Source: Streptomyces sp. NBC_01353 (GTDB taxonomy: Bacteria; Actinomycetota; Actinomycetes; Streptomycetales; Streptomycetaceae). Taken from it: a stretch of 64,000 nucleotides of DNA. Where the stretch lies: assembly GCF_036237275.1 (NCBI RefSeq), contig NZ_CP108352.1, positions 1,054,001-1,118,000 of the forward strand. Reading direction: 5' to 3'. Below are positions 51,240 through 60,492 of this stretch, piece by piece (positions within the stretch are counted from its first letter, which is position 1; each line of letters opens with the position of its first letter). Under the pieces are notes generated by a model. It searched no databases. It had not been told where the DNA came from and worked only from the letters and a program-made list of their open reading frames with translations. A program made the translations under genes and the position numbers.

Positions 51240-51361
51240 TTGCTGACTGCCCTTTCAGAGGGTGGCGGCGCTCCCGTTCCGGTCCGAGGCGCTTCGGAGT
51301 GAGCGGGCTCCATCGACCGCCGCGACCTCCCCGTCGCGGCCCTGCTCCGGAGAAGTGACGT

Positions 51362-54349
51362 ATGCGACGCACTCCCTTCCGGCGGTTCGGACGCGCCCCG
51401 GCGGCGGCCGCGGCCGCCGCCTGCCTGCTCGGGCTGCTCTCCGCCACGCCCCCGGCCGACCCGGCCACCGTGTCCACGACCCCCGCCGCGGCCGCGGAGA
51501 ACACGGCGACGGTCTTCTACTACACGAAGACGAAGAACTGGTCGGCCCACAACCTCCACTACGCGCCCGACGGCGGCGCCTGGACCACCGTCCCCGGCGT
51601 CGCGATGGAAGCGGCCTGTACGGACTGGGTGAAGAAGACCGTCGCCCTGGGCTCCGCAGAAGGACTCCAGGCCACCTTCAACAACGGCACCGGCACCTGG
51701 GACAACAACGGCGGCCAGAACTACGACCTGGGAACCGGCACCATCACGGTGAAGGACGGCGTGGTCGCCCACTCCGACCCGTGCGCCGACGACCCGGGCG
51801 AGCCCGAGCCCGGCAACCAGGCCACCGTCTACTACTCCACGGCCGCCCTCGGCTGGACCACCGCCAACCTGCACTACGCCCCGGTCGGCGGAGCCTGGAC
51901 GACCGTCCCGGGCATCGGCATGGAGGCCGCCTGCACCGGCTGGTGGAAGCGGACCGTGGACCTGGGCGCGGCCACCGCCATGAGCGCCGTCTTCAACAAC
52001 GGCAACGGCGTCTGGGACAACAACAACGGCGCGAACTACGCGCTGTCCGCCGGCACGACGACCGTCAAGGACAAGGCCGTCACGGGCAACGCCGCCAACC
52101 CGTGTGCCGCCGAGGTCCCCGACACCGAGGCACCCAGCGTGCCCGCCGGGGTCGAGGCGAGCGCCGACGGCACCTCCGTCGTCCTCGCCTGGGAACCCGC
52201 CACCGACAACAAGGGGGTGACGGGCTATCAGGTGACACGTACCGGCGGCACCCGGGGCACGACGGTCACCGACGTGGGCTCCACGGTCCTCACCGACGCG
52301 GATCTGGAGGAGAACACCGCCTACACCTACACGGTCAGGGCCCGCGACGCGGCAGGCAACACCTCCGCCGCCTCCGCGCCCGCCCAGGCGACCACCGGCA
52401 CGGCGCCCCCGGCCCCCGACCCGGGGCGCCCGCTCGGCACCGACCCGCGCAAGGACCCGATCTACTTCGTCCTGACCGCCCGCTTCGACGACGGCGACAC
52501 GTCGAACAACCGGGGCGGCAGCCAGCACACGAAGTCCGGGAACGCGGCCAACGACGACCCCATGTTCCGGGGTGACTTCAAGGGTCTGGTGAACAAGCTC
52601 GACTACATCAAGGGGCTCGGCTTCTCCGCCGTGTGGATCACCCCCGTGGTGCTCAACCGGTCCGACTACGACTACCACGGGTACCACGGCTACGACTTCT
52701 ACAAGGTGGACGCCCGGCTGGAGTCGGCCGGCGCCTCGTACCAGGACCTGATCAACGCCGCCCACGCCAAGGGCATGAAGATCTACCAGGACGTCGTCTA
52801 CAACCACTCCTCCCGCTGGGGCGCCAAGGGCCTGTTCACCCCTAAGGTGTACGGCGTCCGCGACAGCCAGTGGAGCTGGCACTACGACGAGCCCAACTCC
52901 TCGTTCGAGTACGACGGACTCTCCGTCGAGCCGAAGTCCGGGAAGTCGTACTACAACGGCGATCTGTGGTCGACGGCCGAGCCGACGGGCAACACGTGCG
53001 TCAACTGGGGCACCCCGACCCAGTACACCTCCCCCGAGGGCTACCGGATCTACAACTGCCAGTGGCCGAACCCCACGTCGGGCATGTTCCCGAAGTCGCT
53101 CTACCACAACTGCTGGATCGGCAACTGGGAGGGTGAGGACTCCCGTTCCTGCTGGCTGCACGACGATCTCGCCGACTTCAACACCGAGTCCGCGCCCGTG
53201 CAGAACTATCTGATCGGCGCCTACGACAAGTACATCGACATGGGGGTCGACGGCTTCCGCGTCGACACCGCCGTCCACATCCCGCGCACCACCTGGAACC
53301 GGCGATTCCTGCCCGCCATCCAGGAGCGCGTCACAAGTAGGTTCGGGGCGGAGGCCGCGAAGAACTTCTTCGTCTTCGGCGAGGTCGCGGCCTTCGTCAA
53401 CGACAAGTGGAACCGCGGTTCGGTCAACCACTCCGCCCAGTTCTACACGTGGAAGGAGCGCAAGGAGTACGCCCTCGACGACGCGGCCGCCGCCCTGGAG
53501 ATGTACGACTACGAGCAGCAGCAGGGCACGGCGAACCAGCCGACGTCGAACAACGCCTTCCTGAACGGCAACAGCTATCACGCGCCGGACCACAGCAGGT
53601 TCTCCGGGATGAACGTCATCGACATGCGGATGCACATGAACTTCGGTGACGCGCAGAACGCGTTCGGCAACGGCAAGGACTCCGACGACAGCTACAACGA
53701 CGCCACGTACAACGTCGTCTACGTCGACAGCCACGACTACGGTCCCAACAAGAGCAGTGAACGCTACGCCGGCGGCACCGACGCCTGGGCGGAGAACATG
53801 TCGCTGATGTGGACCTTCCGCGGCATCCCGACGCTGTACTACGGCTCCGAGATCGAGTTCCAGAAGGGCAAGAAGATCGACTGCGGGCCCACCTGCCCGC
53901 TGGCGACCACGGGCCGCGCCTACTTCGGCGACCATCTCTCCGGGGATGTGAAGGCCTCCGGCTTCTCCACCGTCGAGTCGGCGAGCGGCGCGGTCGCCCA
54001 GACCCTGGCCCAGCCGCTGGCCCAACACGTCCAGCGGCTCAACCAGATCCGCCGGGCGGTCCCGGCCCTGCAGATGGGTCAGTACTCCACCGAGGGCATC
54101 AGCGGCTCGATGGCGTTCAAGCGCCGCTACACCAGCGGCACGACCGACAGCTTCGCGCTGGTCACGGTCACCGGCGGCGCCGACTTCACGGGCATCCCGA
54201 ACGGCGCCTACACGGACGCCGTCACCGGCGACCAGCGGGTCGTCACCAACGGCACCCTGAACGTCGCGGCTCCGGGGAAGGGCAACCTGCGGGTGTACGT
54301 CCTGAACGGGCCCGGTCGGATCGGTGCCGCGGGGCCGTATCTGAAGTAG
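51362..54349 (+). CDS. Secreted multidomain alpha-amylase (CBM25-CBM25-Fn3-GH13)
   Basis: 995 residues. Signal peptide with RRTPFRRFG start and a long Ala run. Two N-terminal repeats of about 95 residues (ATVFYYTKTKNWSAHNLHYAPDGGAWTTVPG.. and ATVYYSTAALGWTTANLHYAPVGGAWTTVPG) are CBM25 starch-binding domains. A Fn3 domain (PSVPAGVEASADGTSVVLAWEPATDN) follows. The GH13 domain has the nucleophile Asp in DGFRVDTAVHI, Glu in FGEVAAF and Asp in VDSHDYG. A C-terminal beta domain closes it. Raw-starch binding is expected. Ribosome site GGAG before the ATG. Control by the upstream MalR-like operator is likely. Confidence 0.9.
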   Translation: MRRTPFRRFGRAPAAAAAAACLLGLLSATPPADPATVSTTPAAAAENTATVFYYTKTKNWSAHNLHYAPDGGAWTTVPGVAMEAACTDWVKKTVALGSAEGLQATFNNGTGTWDNNGGQNYDLGTGTITVKDGVVAHSDPCADDPGEPEPGNQATVYYSTAALGWTTANLHYAPVGGAWTTVPGIGMEAACTGWWKRTVDLGAATAMSAVFNNGNGVWDNNNGANYALSAGTTTVKDKAVTGNAANPCAAEVPDTEAPSVPAGVEASADGTSVVLAWEPATDNKGVTGYQVTRTGGTRGTTVTDVGSTVLTDADLEENTAYTYTVRARDAAGNTSAASAPAQATTGTAPPAPDPGRPLGTDPRKDPIYFVLTARFDDGDTSNNRGGSQHTKSGNAANDDPMFRGDFKGLVNKLDYIKGLGFSAVWITPVVLNRSDYDYHGYHGYDFYKVDARLESAGASYQDLINAAHAKGMKIYQDVVYNHSSRWGAKGLFTPKVYGVRDSQWSWHYDEPNSSFEYDGLSVEPKSGKSYYNGDLWSTAEPTGNTCVNWGTPTQYTSPEGYRIYNCQWPNPTSGMFPKSLYHNCWIGNWEGEDSRSCWLHDDLADFNTESAPVQNYLIGAYDKYIDMGVDGFRVDTAVHIPRTTWNRRFLPAIQERVTSRFGAEAAKNFFVFGEVAAFVNDKWNRGSVNHSAQFYTWKERKEYALDDAAAALEMYDYEQQQGTANQPTSNNAFLNGNSYHAPDHSRFSGMNVIDMRMHMNFGDAQNAFGNGKDSDDSYNDATYNVVYVDSHDYGPNKSSERYAGGTDAWAENMSLMWTFRGIPTLYYGSEIEFQKGKKIDCGPTCPLATTGRAYFGDHLSGDVKASGFSTVESASGAVAQTLAQPLAQHVQRLNQIRRAVPALQMGQYSTEGISGSMAFKRRYTSGTTDSFALVTVTGGADFTGIPNGAYTDAVTGDQRVVTNGTLNVAAPGKGNLRVYVLNGPGRIGAAGPYLK

Positions 54350-54377
54350 CGGCGCCCCGGGTGGGGTCGGGATGCGG

Positions 54378-54410
54378 GCGGGCCGCGGGCGTCAGTACGC
54401 CGCGGCCCGC
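54378..54410. terminator. Hairpin terminator after the amylase
   Basis: Perfect 11-bp GC stem (54378-54388 with 54400-54410), 11-base loop, shared between convergent amylase and STAS genes. Confidence 0.7.
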
Positions 54411-54414
54411 TCCG

Positions 54415-54822
54415 TCATGACCTCCCGGCGTTCCTTCCGCCGGGCGGCGGGGCCGACAGGGTGCCCGCGGCGACCCGCAGCAGCCTGAGGACGACGGCCG
54501 GGGGCGCGTCGATGCGGTAGCGGCGGCCCAGCCGGGACCACTGGTCCAGGACGGCGAGGAGCCCGGAGTCGCAGAAGGTGACCCGCGAGGCGTCCAGGAT
54601 CAGATCCGTACAGCCGTCCGCGGCGGCGGAGGCGAGTATCGCCCTCAGCGGTGCGGCGCTGTAGTGGTCGAGCTCTCCGGTCAGCCGGACCAGCAGGGTC
54701 GCGGCACCGACGTGGGTGCAGGAGTGGACGACTATGCCGCCGGGCGCGGTGTCCGCACCCTGGTCACGGATGGGGGGCCGGTGCGTCTCGGTCAGTATCG
54801 GTGCGGTGCTCGCGGTACTCAC
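54415..54822 (-). CDS. STAS domain protein (anti-anti-sigma factor type)
   Basis: 135 residues, GTG start. STAS fold: ATLLVRLTGELDHYSAAPLRAILASAA, ILDASRVTFCDSGLLAVLDQW with the Ser of the DSxGL loop (phosphorylatable in SpoIIAA-type proteins), and DAPPAVVLRLLRVAAG. It would bind an anti-sigma kinase of the RsbW type, none of which is adjacent. It has an N-terminal polar extension of about 35 residues. Function in stress or development control is inferred. Confidence 0.75.
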   Translation of the reverse strand: MSTASTAPILTETHRPPIRDQGADTAPGGIVVHSCTHVGAATLLVRLTGELDHYSAAPLRAILASAAADGCTDLILDASRVTFCDSGLLAVLDQWSRLGRRYRIDAPPAVVLRLLRVAAGTLSAPPPGGRNAGRS

Positions 54823-54922
54823 GTACCCATCAACGGCCCTTCGGCCCGCTCGGGCGTACGCGGCACGCCGCCCGGTCACCCCACCGGGCAGCAGTGATCC
54901 ACTTCCGGGGGACACGGCCGGG

Positions 54923-56518
54923 TCATTCGACGGCTTCGACCGTGACCGCGATGGTGTGCCACCCGCTGGCCCCGTCGGGCATCGGGTCGGTGCGGCGCTC
55001 GGCCTGGGTGACGCCGGCGCCGTCGGTGGCCCGGACGGAGAGGTCGTGACGGCCGGGGGTGGCCTGCCACGGGTACACCCACTGGCGCCAGGTGTCCCGG
55101 CTGTCCTCGGCGGCGAGCCGCGCGTCCTGCCAGGGGCCGTCGTCGACACGTACCTGGACGCGCTCGATGCCCCGGTGCTGGGCCCAGGCCACCCCGGCGA
55201 TCATCACGGTGCCCTCGTCGAGGCGGGCGAGGGAGCGCGGGGTGTCGATCCTCGACTGGGTCTTGACCGGCGCCTCGGGTGCCCAGCCCCCGCGCACCCA
55301 GTACGCGTCGTAGGCGTCGAAGGTGGTGAGCTCGATGTCCTCGATCCATTTGCAGGCGGAGACGTAGCCGTAGAGGCCCGGGACGAGCATCCGGACGGGG
55401 AAGCCGTGGTCGAAGGGCAGGGGCTCGCCGTTCATCCCGAAGGCGAGGAGCGCGTCGCGGCCGTCCATCACGTCCTCGACCGGGGTGCCGATCGTCATGC
55501 CGTCGACGGAGCGGGCGACGATCTGGTCGGCCGGGCCGCCCTCGGACGGCGGTCGGACACCCGCCTCACGGAGCAGGTCGGCGAGCCGGACGCCCAGCCA
55601 GCGGGCGTTTCCGACGAGGGGTCCGCCGATCTCGTTGGAGACACAGGCGAGGGTGATGTCGCGCTCGATCACGGTGCGGCGGAGGAGATCCTGAAGGGTG
55701 AGGGTGCGTTCACCGTCGACGCCCAGGCCGTGGATCCGCAGCCGCCAACTGTCGGCGTCGACCTTGGGGACGACGAGTGCGGTGTCGATCCGGTAGAAGT
55801 CCTCGTTCGGGGTGATGAAGGGGCCGATGCCGGGGACGTCGAGTTGTGCACCGCGCGGGACGGCCGGTGCGGCGGACGCCGGCCGGGGCAGCCGGAGCGC
55901 GGTACGGGAGGCCACGGCGTCCTCGTGGCGGGCGCCGCCGAGCGCCCGGCCGAGCGCCGCCGCGCCCGTCGCCGCGACGACCGTGACGGCGGCCGTCAGG
56001 AGGAAGCTCCGGCGGCTCGCGCGGGCGGCCCGTTCCGGTGCGGCCGAGGGCCGTCGGGCGAGCAGGTGGCCGATCATCACGTACAGCAGCACCGCGCCGG
56101 CCACCGCGCCGAGCAGCGAGGGGAGCATGTCGACCGCGGAGTCGGAGTCCGGGCGCCCCGCGGCGGCGAGCGCGCCGACGAAGCCGAGGGAGAGCACGCC
56201 CGCGACCCCGGCCGGCCGGTTCCGCAGCGCCAGCACGCCGATGGCCGCGGCCAGGAGCGCGAGGATCGTGAGGATGCCCGTCAGGAGGACGGCCTTGTCG
56301 CTCGTGCCGAAGCTCCGGATCGCCCATTCCTTGACCGCAGCCGGGGTGAGGTCGATGACCGCTCCCCCGACGGCCGTGACGGGGCCCGCCTCGGGGCGGA
56401 CCCAGGCGGCGACTACTTCGGCGACGGCGAGGGAGACGTACCCGGCGACGAGCCCGCCGAGCGCGCCGAGGAGGCGATCGGTGCGGGTGGGCTCGCGCGG
56501 GGACTCGGAGAGGGTCAT
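54923..56518 (-). CDS. Membrane-anchored sulfite-oxidase-fold molybdoprotein
   Basis: 531 residues. N-terminal four to five membrane helices (RLLGALGGLVAGYVSLAVAEVVAAW, TDKAVLLTGILTILALLAAAIGVLAL and following), a linker with RRSFLLTAAVTVVAAT, then the sulfite oxidase domain: FYRIDTALVVPKVDADSWRLRIHG, Cys in TLACVSNEIGG (molybdenum ligand), GYVSACKWIEDIELTTFDAYDAYWVRGGWAPEAP, and a C-terminal dimerisation domain. Relatives are called YedY- or SorA-like. The cofactor is expected on the outer side. No cytochrome partner is adjacent. Reaction unknown. Confidence 0.85.
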   Translation of the reverse strand: MTLSESPREPTRTDRLLGALGGLVAGYVSLAVAEVVAAWVRPEAGPVTAVGGAVIDLTPAAVKEWAIRSFGTSDKAVLLTGILTILALLAAAIGVLALRNRPAGVAGVLSLGFVGALAAAGRPDSDSAVDMLPSLLGAVAGAVLLYVMIGHLLARRPSAAPERAARASRRSFLLTAAVTVVAATGAAALGRALGGARHEDAVASRTALRLPRPASAAPAVPRGAQLDVPGIGPFITPNEDFYRIDTALVVPKVDADSWRLRIHGLGVDGERTLTLQDLLRRTVIERDITLACVSNEIGGPLVGNARWLGVRLADLLREAGVRPPSEGGPADQIVARSVDGMTIGTPVEDVMDGRDALLAFGMNGEPLPFDHGFPVRMLVPGLYGYVSACKWIEDIELTTFDAYDAYWVRGGWAPEAPVKTQSRIDTPRSLARLDEGTVMIAGVAWAQHRGIERVQVRVDDGPWQDARLAAEDSRDTWRQWVYPWQATPGRHDLSVRATDGAGVTQAERRTDPMPDGASGWHTIAVTVEAVE

Positions 56519-56589
56519 GCTTCTCATTCGGCATCGAGGCGGCGCTGGACGGGGTGTTTCACCTGAACGGACGGCGCCGGGACAGTGTC

Positions 56590-57963
56590 TCAGTCCAGAG
56601 CTCGTGCGCGACGGAAGCGGGCCAGTCCCTCGGGCAGTCCGATCAAGGGGTCGGGATAGTCGTACCGGGCCCGTTCCGGGCCGGCCAGCTTCCACGGCTC
56701 ATGGACCGCGCGGGCTTCGAGTCCCTCGAGTTCCGGCACCCATCGCCGCACGTACGCCCCCTCGGGGTCGTACCGCTTGCCCTGGGTGACGGGATTGAGT
56801 ACCCGGTTGGGGCGGGTGTCGGTGCCCGTGCCGGCCACCCACTGCCAGTTGAGCTGGTTGTCGGCGATGTCGCCGTCGACCAGGAGGTCCAGGAAGTGCC
56901 TGGCGCCGGCACGCCAGTCGACGTACAGCGTCTTGGTCAGGAAGGAGGCGGTGAGCAGCCGCCCCCGGTTGTGCATCCAACCCTCGTGGGCGAGTTGGCG
57001 CATGGCCGCGTCCACGACGGGATACCCGGTACGGCCTTCCTTCCACGCCCGGAGGTCGGCCTCGGCCTCCTTGCCGCGCCGCCATTCGTCGTCCCGCGGG
57101 CGGTAGTCGTCGACGGCGACGCCGGGGCGCGCGGCGAGGGCCTGGTGGTGGAAGTCGCGCCAGCAGAGCTGCCGCACGAAGGCTTCGGCGCCCGCCCCGC
57201 CCCGGGACCGGGCCCGGTGGACCGCCTCGGCCGCCGAGACCGTACCGAAGTGGAGGTGCGGCGAGAGGCGGGAGGTGGCGTCACCGGCGAGGTCGTCGTG
57301 CTGTGTCTCGTACGCGTCGGCGTGCCGGCCGAGCCAGGCGGTGAGCCGTCTGCGGCCCTCCTTCTCGCCACCTCTCACCAGTCCCGGTGACACGGACGGA
57401 ACGGAATGGCGGGTGGGGAAGTCCTCGGAGCGGATCCCCGGAGGGACACGGACCGTACGCGGCGCCGGGAGCGGTTCACGGAGCCGCTCGCGCGACCATC
57501 GCCTGAAGTAGGGGGTGAAGACGGCGTAGTGATCCGACCCGGCCGGTGTCACGGCCCCGGCGGGCAGCGCGGTGACGACACCGTCGTGGACGTACAGGCG
57601 CCGCCCGTCCGCCTCGAGGGCGCGGCGCAGCCGGTCCTCACGGCGGCGGGCGAAGGCGGTGCATCCGGCCGCCAGGTGCACCTCGTCGGCATCGGCCTCC
57701 CGCACGACGGCACACACCTCGGCGACGGGGTCGCCCGAGCGCACGACGAGCCGGCCGCCGCGATCGCGCAGCGCGGCGTCGAGAGCGGTGAGGCAGTCGC
57801 CGAGGAAGGCGAGCCGGTTCGGCGCCGCGAAGCCGACGCGGTCCACCGCCGGATCCCGTACGAAGAGGGGGATGATCTCGTTTCCCTGGCCCAGCGCGGC
57901 GCGCAGGGGCGGATGGTCGTGGACTCGGAGGTCCGAGGTGTAGAGGACGACCGAGACGTTCAT
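56590..57963 (-). CDS. phr: Deoxyribodipyrimidine photolyase (class I)
   Basis: 457 residues. N-terminal antenna domain (VLYTSDLRVHDHPPLRAAL), C-terminal FAD-binding domain with RLSPHLHFGTVS, FVRQLCWRDFHHQ, RTGYPVVDAAMRQL, GWMHNRGRLLTASFLTKTLYVDWR, and LNWQWVAGTGTDTRPNRVLNP. The Trp electron-transfer residues and Asn of CPD photolyases are in place. Repairs cyclobutane pyrimidine dimers with blue light. Its ATG overlaps the stop of the upstream SDR gene (ATGA). Related to CryB only by fold. Confidence 0.9.
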   Translation of the reverse strand: MNVSVVLYTSDLRVHDHPPLRAALGQGNEIIPLFVRDPAVDRVGFAAPNRLAFLGDCLTALDAALRDRGGRLVVRSGDPVAEVCAVVREADADEVHLAAGCTAFARRREDRLRRALEADGRRLYVHDGVVTALPAGAVTPAGSDHYAVFTPYFRRWSRERLREPLPAPRTVRVPPGIRSEDFPTRHSVPSVSPGLVRGGEKEGRRRLTAWLGRHADAYETQHDDLAGDATSRLSPHLHFGTVSAAEAVHRARSRGGAGAEAFVRQLCWRDFHHQALAARPGVAVDDYRPRDDEWRRGKEAEADLRAWKEGRTGYPVVDAAMRQLAHEGWMHNRGRLLTASFLTKTLYVDWRAGARHFLDLLVDGDIADNQLNWQWVAGTGTDTRPNRVLNPVTQGKRYDPEGAYVRRWVPELEGLEARAVHEPWKLAGPERARYDYPDPLIGLPEGLARFRRARALD

Positions 57964-59486
57964 GGCGCCGCTCCTGGCGTCGGGGTGGGGGACGACTCCG
58001 CCTTCTGGGCGATGTTGCGGGCCATGCCGCCGAAGACCACGGCATGGAACGGCGAGACGCCCCACCAGTAGGCATGACCGGCCAGGCCGTGCGGGTGGAA
58101 CATCGCCCGCTGGCGGTACCGGGTCCGCCCGTCCTCGTCGCGCTCGGCGTACATCTCCAGCCAAGCAAGTCCCGGAAGCCTCATCTCCGCGCGCAGCCGC
58201 AGCAAGCGGCCGCGCTCGATCTCCTCCACGCGCCAGAAGTCCAGCGAGTCGCCGACCCTCAGTCGCGCCGCGTCGCGCCGGCCCCGGCGCAGTCCGACGC
58301 CTCCGATGAGGCGGTCGAACCAGCCGCGGACGGCCCAGGCGAGAGGGAAGGAGTACCAGCCGTTCTCCCCGCCGATTCCCTCGACGACGCGCCACAGCGC
58401 CCGCGGCGACGCGTCGACGGTCAGCTCGCGTACGTCGGTGTAGAGGCTGCCGCCCGCCCAGTCGGGGTCGGTGGGCAGCGGATCGCTCGGCGCTCCGGGA
58501 ACGGAGGCGGAGGACCACCGGGTGGTGACCTGGGCGTCGCGGACCCGCTGGAGGGCGAGCGTGAGCGCCGTGTCGAAGGAGAGGGGGGTGCCGGTCGGGT
58601 CCGGCACCCACGCGGCGATGTCGTGCTCGTCGCAGACGACCTCGTACCTGAGCGACTCCGCGAGCGGGCGGGCGATGGACCGGGGCACCGGAGTGACCAG
58701 ACCGATCCACAGACTGGACAGACGTGGTGTCAGGACCGGCACGGGGAGGATGAGCCGCCGGGGCAGCCCGGCGACGGCGGCGTAGCGGCGCATCATGCCG
58801 AGATACGTGAGGACGTCGGGGCCGCCGATGTCGAAGGCGCGGCTGACCTCCTCCGGCATCCGCGCGCTGCCGACCAGATAGCGCAGCACGTCCCGGACGG
58901 CGACGGGCTGGATACGGGTGCGCACCCAGCTCGGGGTGACCATCACGGGCAGGCGTTCGGTGAGGTAGCGGAGCATCTCGAAGGAGGCCGAGCCGGAACC
59001 GATGATGACGGCGGCGCGGAGCACCGTGGTGGGGACCCCGGATTCCAGGAGGATGCGCCCGACCTCCGCGCGGGAGCGCAGATGGGGCGAGAGGTCGCGT
59101 TCGGGAACACCGCGCGGGGTGAGCCCGCCGAGGTAGACGATGCGGCGGACACCGGCGGCGCGGGCCTGCTCGGCGAAGGTGCGGGCGGCGATGCGGTCGG
59201 TGTGTTCGAAGTCGCGTCCGCCGCTCAGGGCGTGCACCAGGTAGTAGGCGACGTCGATGTCCTGGAGGGCGGGTGCCATTGTCCCGGCGTCGGTGACGTC
59301 TCCGCGGACGACCTCCACCTCTCCGGCCCAGGGGTGGTCGCGCAGCTTCGCGGGGGTCCGCGCCAGGCACCGCACCCGGTACCCGGCGGCCAGGAGTTCG
59401 GGGACGAGGCGGCCGCCGATGTAGCCACTGGCGCCGGTGACGAGGCACCGAAGCCCCGGGGTCTCGTGGCCTTGTGCGTCTGTCAT
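57960..59486 (-). CDS. NAD(P)-binding SDR with DUF2867 C-terminus
   Basis: 508 residues. N-terminal NAD(P)-binding domain: LVTGASGYIGGRLVPELLAAGYRVRCLAR, AYYLVHALSGGRDFEHTDR, IVYLGGLTPRG. Residues about 300-500 are DUF2867 (GSLYTDVRELTVDASPRALWRVVEGIGGENGWYSFPLAWAVRG, FHPHGLAGHAYWWGVSPFHAVVFGGMARNI). The pair with photolyase is common in actinobacteria, so it probably belongs to light-induced stress; the reaction is unknown. GGAG lies 6 bases before the ATG. Confidence 0.78.
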   Translation of the reverse strand: MTDAQGHETPGLRCLVTGASGYIGGRLVPELLAAGYRVRCLARTPAKLRDHPWAGEVEVVRGDVTDAGTMAPALQDIDVAYYLVHALSGGRDFEHTDRIAARTFAEQARAAGVRRIVYLGGLTPRGVPERDLSPHLRSRAEVGRILLESGVPTTVLRAAVIIGSGSASFEMLRYLTERLPVMVTPSWVRTRIQPVAVRDVLRYLVGSARMPEEVSRAFDIGGPDVLTYLGMMRRYAAVAGLPRRLILPVPVLTPRLSSLWIGLVTPVPRSIARPLAESLRYEVVCDEHDIAAWVPDPTGTPLSFDTALTLALQRVRDAQVTTRWSSASVPGAPSDPLPTDPDWAGGSLYTDVRELTVDASPRALWRVVEGIGGENGWYSFPLAWAVRGWFDRLIGGVGLRRGRRDAARLRVGDSLDFWRVEEIERGRLLRLRAEMRLPGLAWLEMYAERDEDGRTRYRQRAMFHPHGLAGHAYWWGVSPFHAVVFGGMARNIAQKAESSPTPTPGAAP

Positions 59487-59577
59487 CAAGAGCTCCGCTC
59501 CGCCATTCGGGTGGTGGCATGTCCGCACCGCGTTCCCCGCGGCGCCCGGTCGCGTCACCCGCCCGCGGACCAGCTTG

Positions 59578-60492
59578 TCACTTGGTCCCGTCGGCCGGGC
59601 CCATGTGCTCGCCCGGGGTCGCGAGTTCCTCGACCGCGTCGGCGCCGACGACCGCGCCCGTGGACTTCTTGGCGCGCCTCAGCCTGCGTTCCAGCCAGCC
59701 GGCGAAGGTGGTGAGGGCGAAGTTCAGGATGACGAAGATGACGGCGACGACGGTGAAGCTGGCGATGGTGTTCGCTCCGTAGTTCGCGCTCATCGGGCGT
59801 ACGGACGCGAGGAGTTCGGAGAAGCCGAGCATCGCGCCGCCGAGTGCCGTGTCCTTGACGATGACCACGAGTTGGCTGACGAGCGCCGGGAGCATCGCGG
59901 TGACCGACTGGGGCAGCAGGACGTACGTCATGGTCTGGCCCTTGCGCATCCCGATCGCCTGGGCCGCGTCGGTCTGGCCCCGGGGCAGGGACAGGATGCC
60001 GGCCCGTACGACCTCGGCGAGGACCGAGGCGTTGTAGAGGACCAGGCCGGTGACGACCGCGTAGAAGGGGCGGTTCTCCGGGCTGATGTCGGTGAACTCG
60101 GAGTAGGCGGCGTTGGCGAAGAGCATCAGGATCAGCACGGGGATGGCGCGGAAGAACTCCACGACCGTGCCGGCGGCCCCGCGGATCCAGACGTGGTCGG
60201 AGAGGCGCCCGATACCGAGGAGTGCGCCCACCGGCAGGGCGATGACCACGGCGAGCGCGGCGGCGATGAGGGTGTTCTTCAGGGCGGGCAGGAGGAATGT
60301 CGTCCAGGTGCGGGAGTCCGTGAAGAACGGGGACCATTTGGCCCATTCGAGCTGGCCCTGATCGGCCAGGGTCGCCAGAACCCACCAGATCAGGCCGGCG
60401 ACCGCGAGCAGGAACAGCAGGGTGTAGAGGAGGTTGCGCCGCTTCGCGCGCGGGCCGGGGACGTCGTAGAGGACGGTGGGCTTCTCCTTCAT
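59578..60492 (-). CDS. gluD: Glutamate/polar amino acid ABC permease
   Basis: 304 residues. His/Glu/polar permease type: TTFLLPALKNTLIAAALAVVIALPVGALLGIGRL, VVEFFRAIPVLILMLFAN, and the EAA loop DAAQAIGMRKGQTMTYVLLPQSV. About five hydrophobic segments, with a C-terminal polar tail of 35 residues. Start overlaps the GluC stop (ATGA). Last gene of gluABCD. Confidence 0.87.
   Translation of the reverse strand: MKEKPTVLYDVPGPRAKRRNLLYTLLFLLAVAGLIWWVLATLADQGQLEWAKWSPFFTDSRTWTTFLLPALKNTLIAAALAVVIALPVGALLGIGRLSDHVWIRGAAGTVVEFFRAIPVLILMLFANAAYSEFTDISPENRPFYAVVTGLVLYNASVLAEVVRAGILSLPRGQTDAAQAIGMRKGQTMTYVLLPQSVTAMLPALVSQLVVIVKDTALGGAMLGFSELLASVRPMSANYGANTIASFTVVAVIFVILNFALTTFAGWLERRLRRAKKSTGAVVGADAVEELATPGEHMGPADGTK

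Noticed and set aside
51197-54028. 943-codon open frame opposite the amylase
   Set aside because: A mirror of GC-rich third positions of the real gene; low-complexity V/G/R/L content and no domain.
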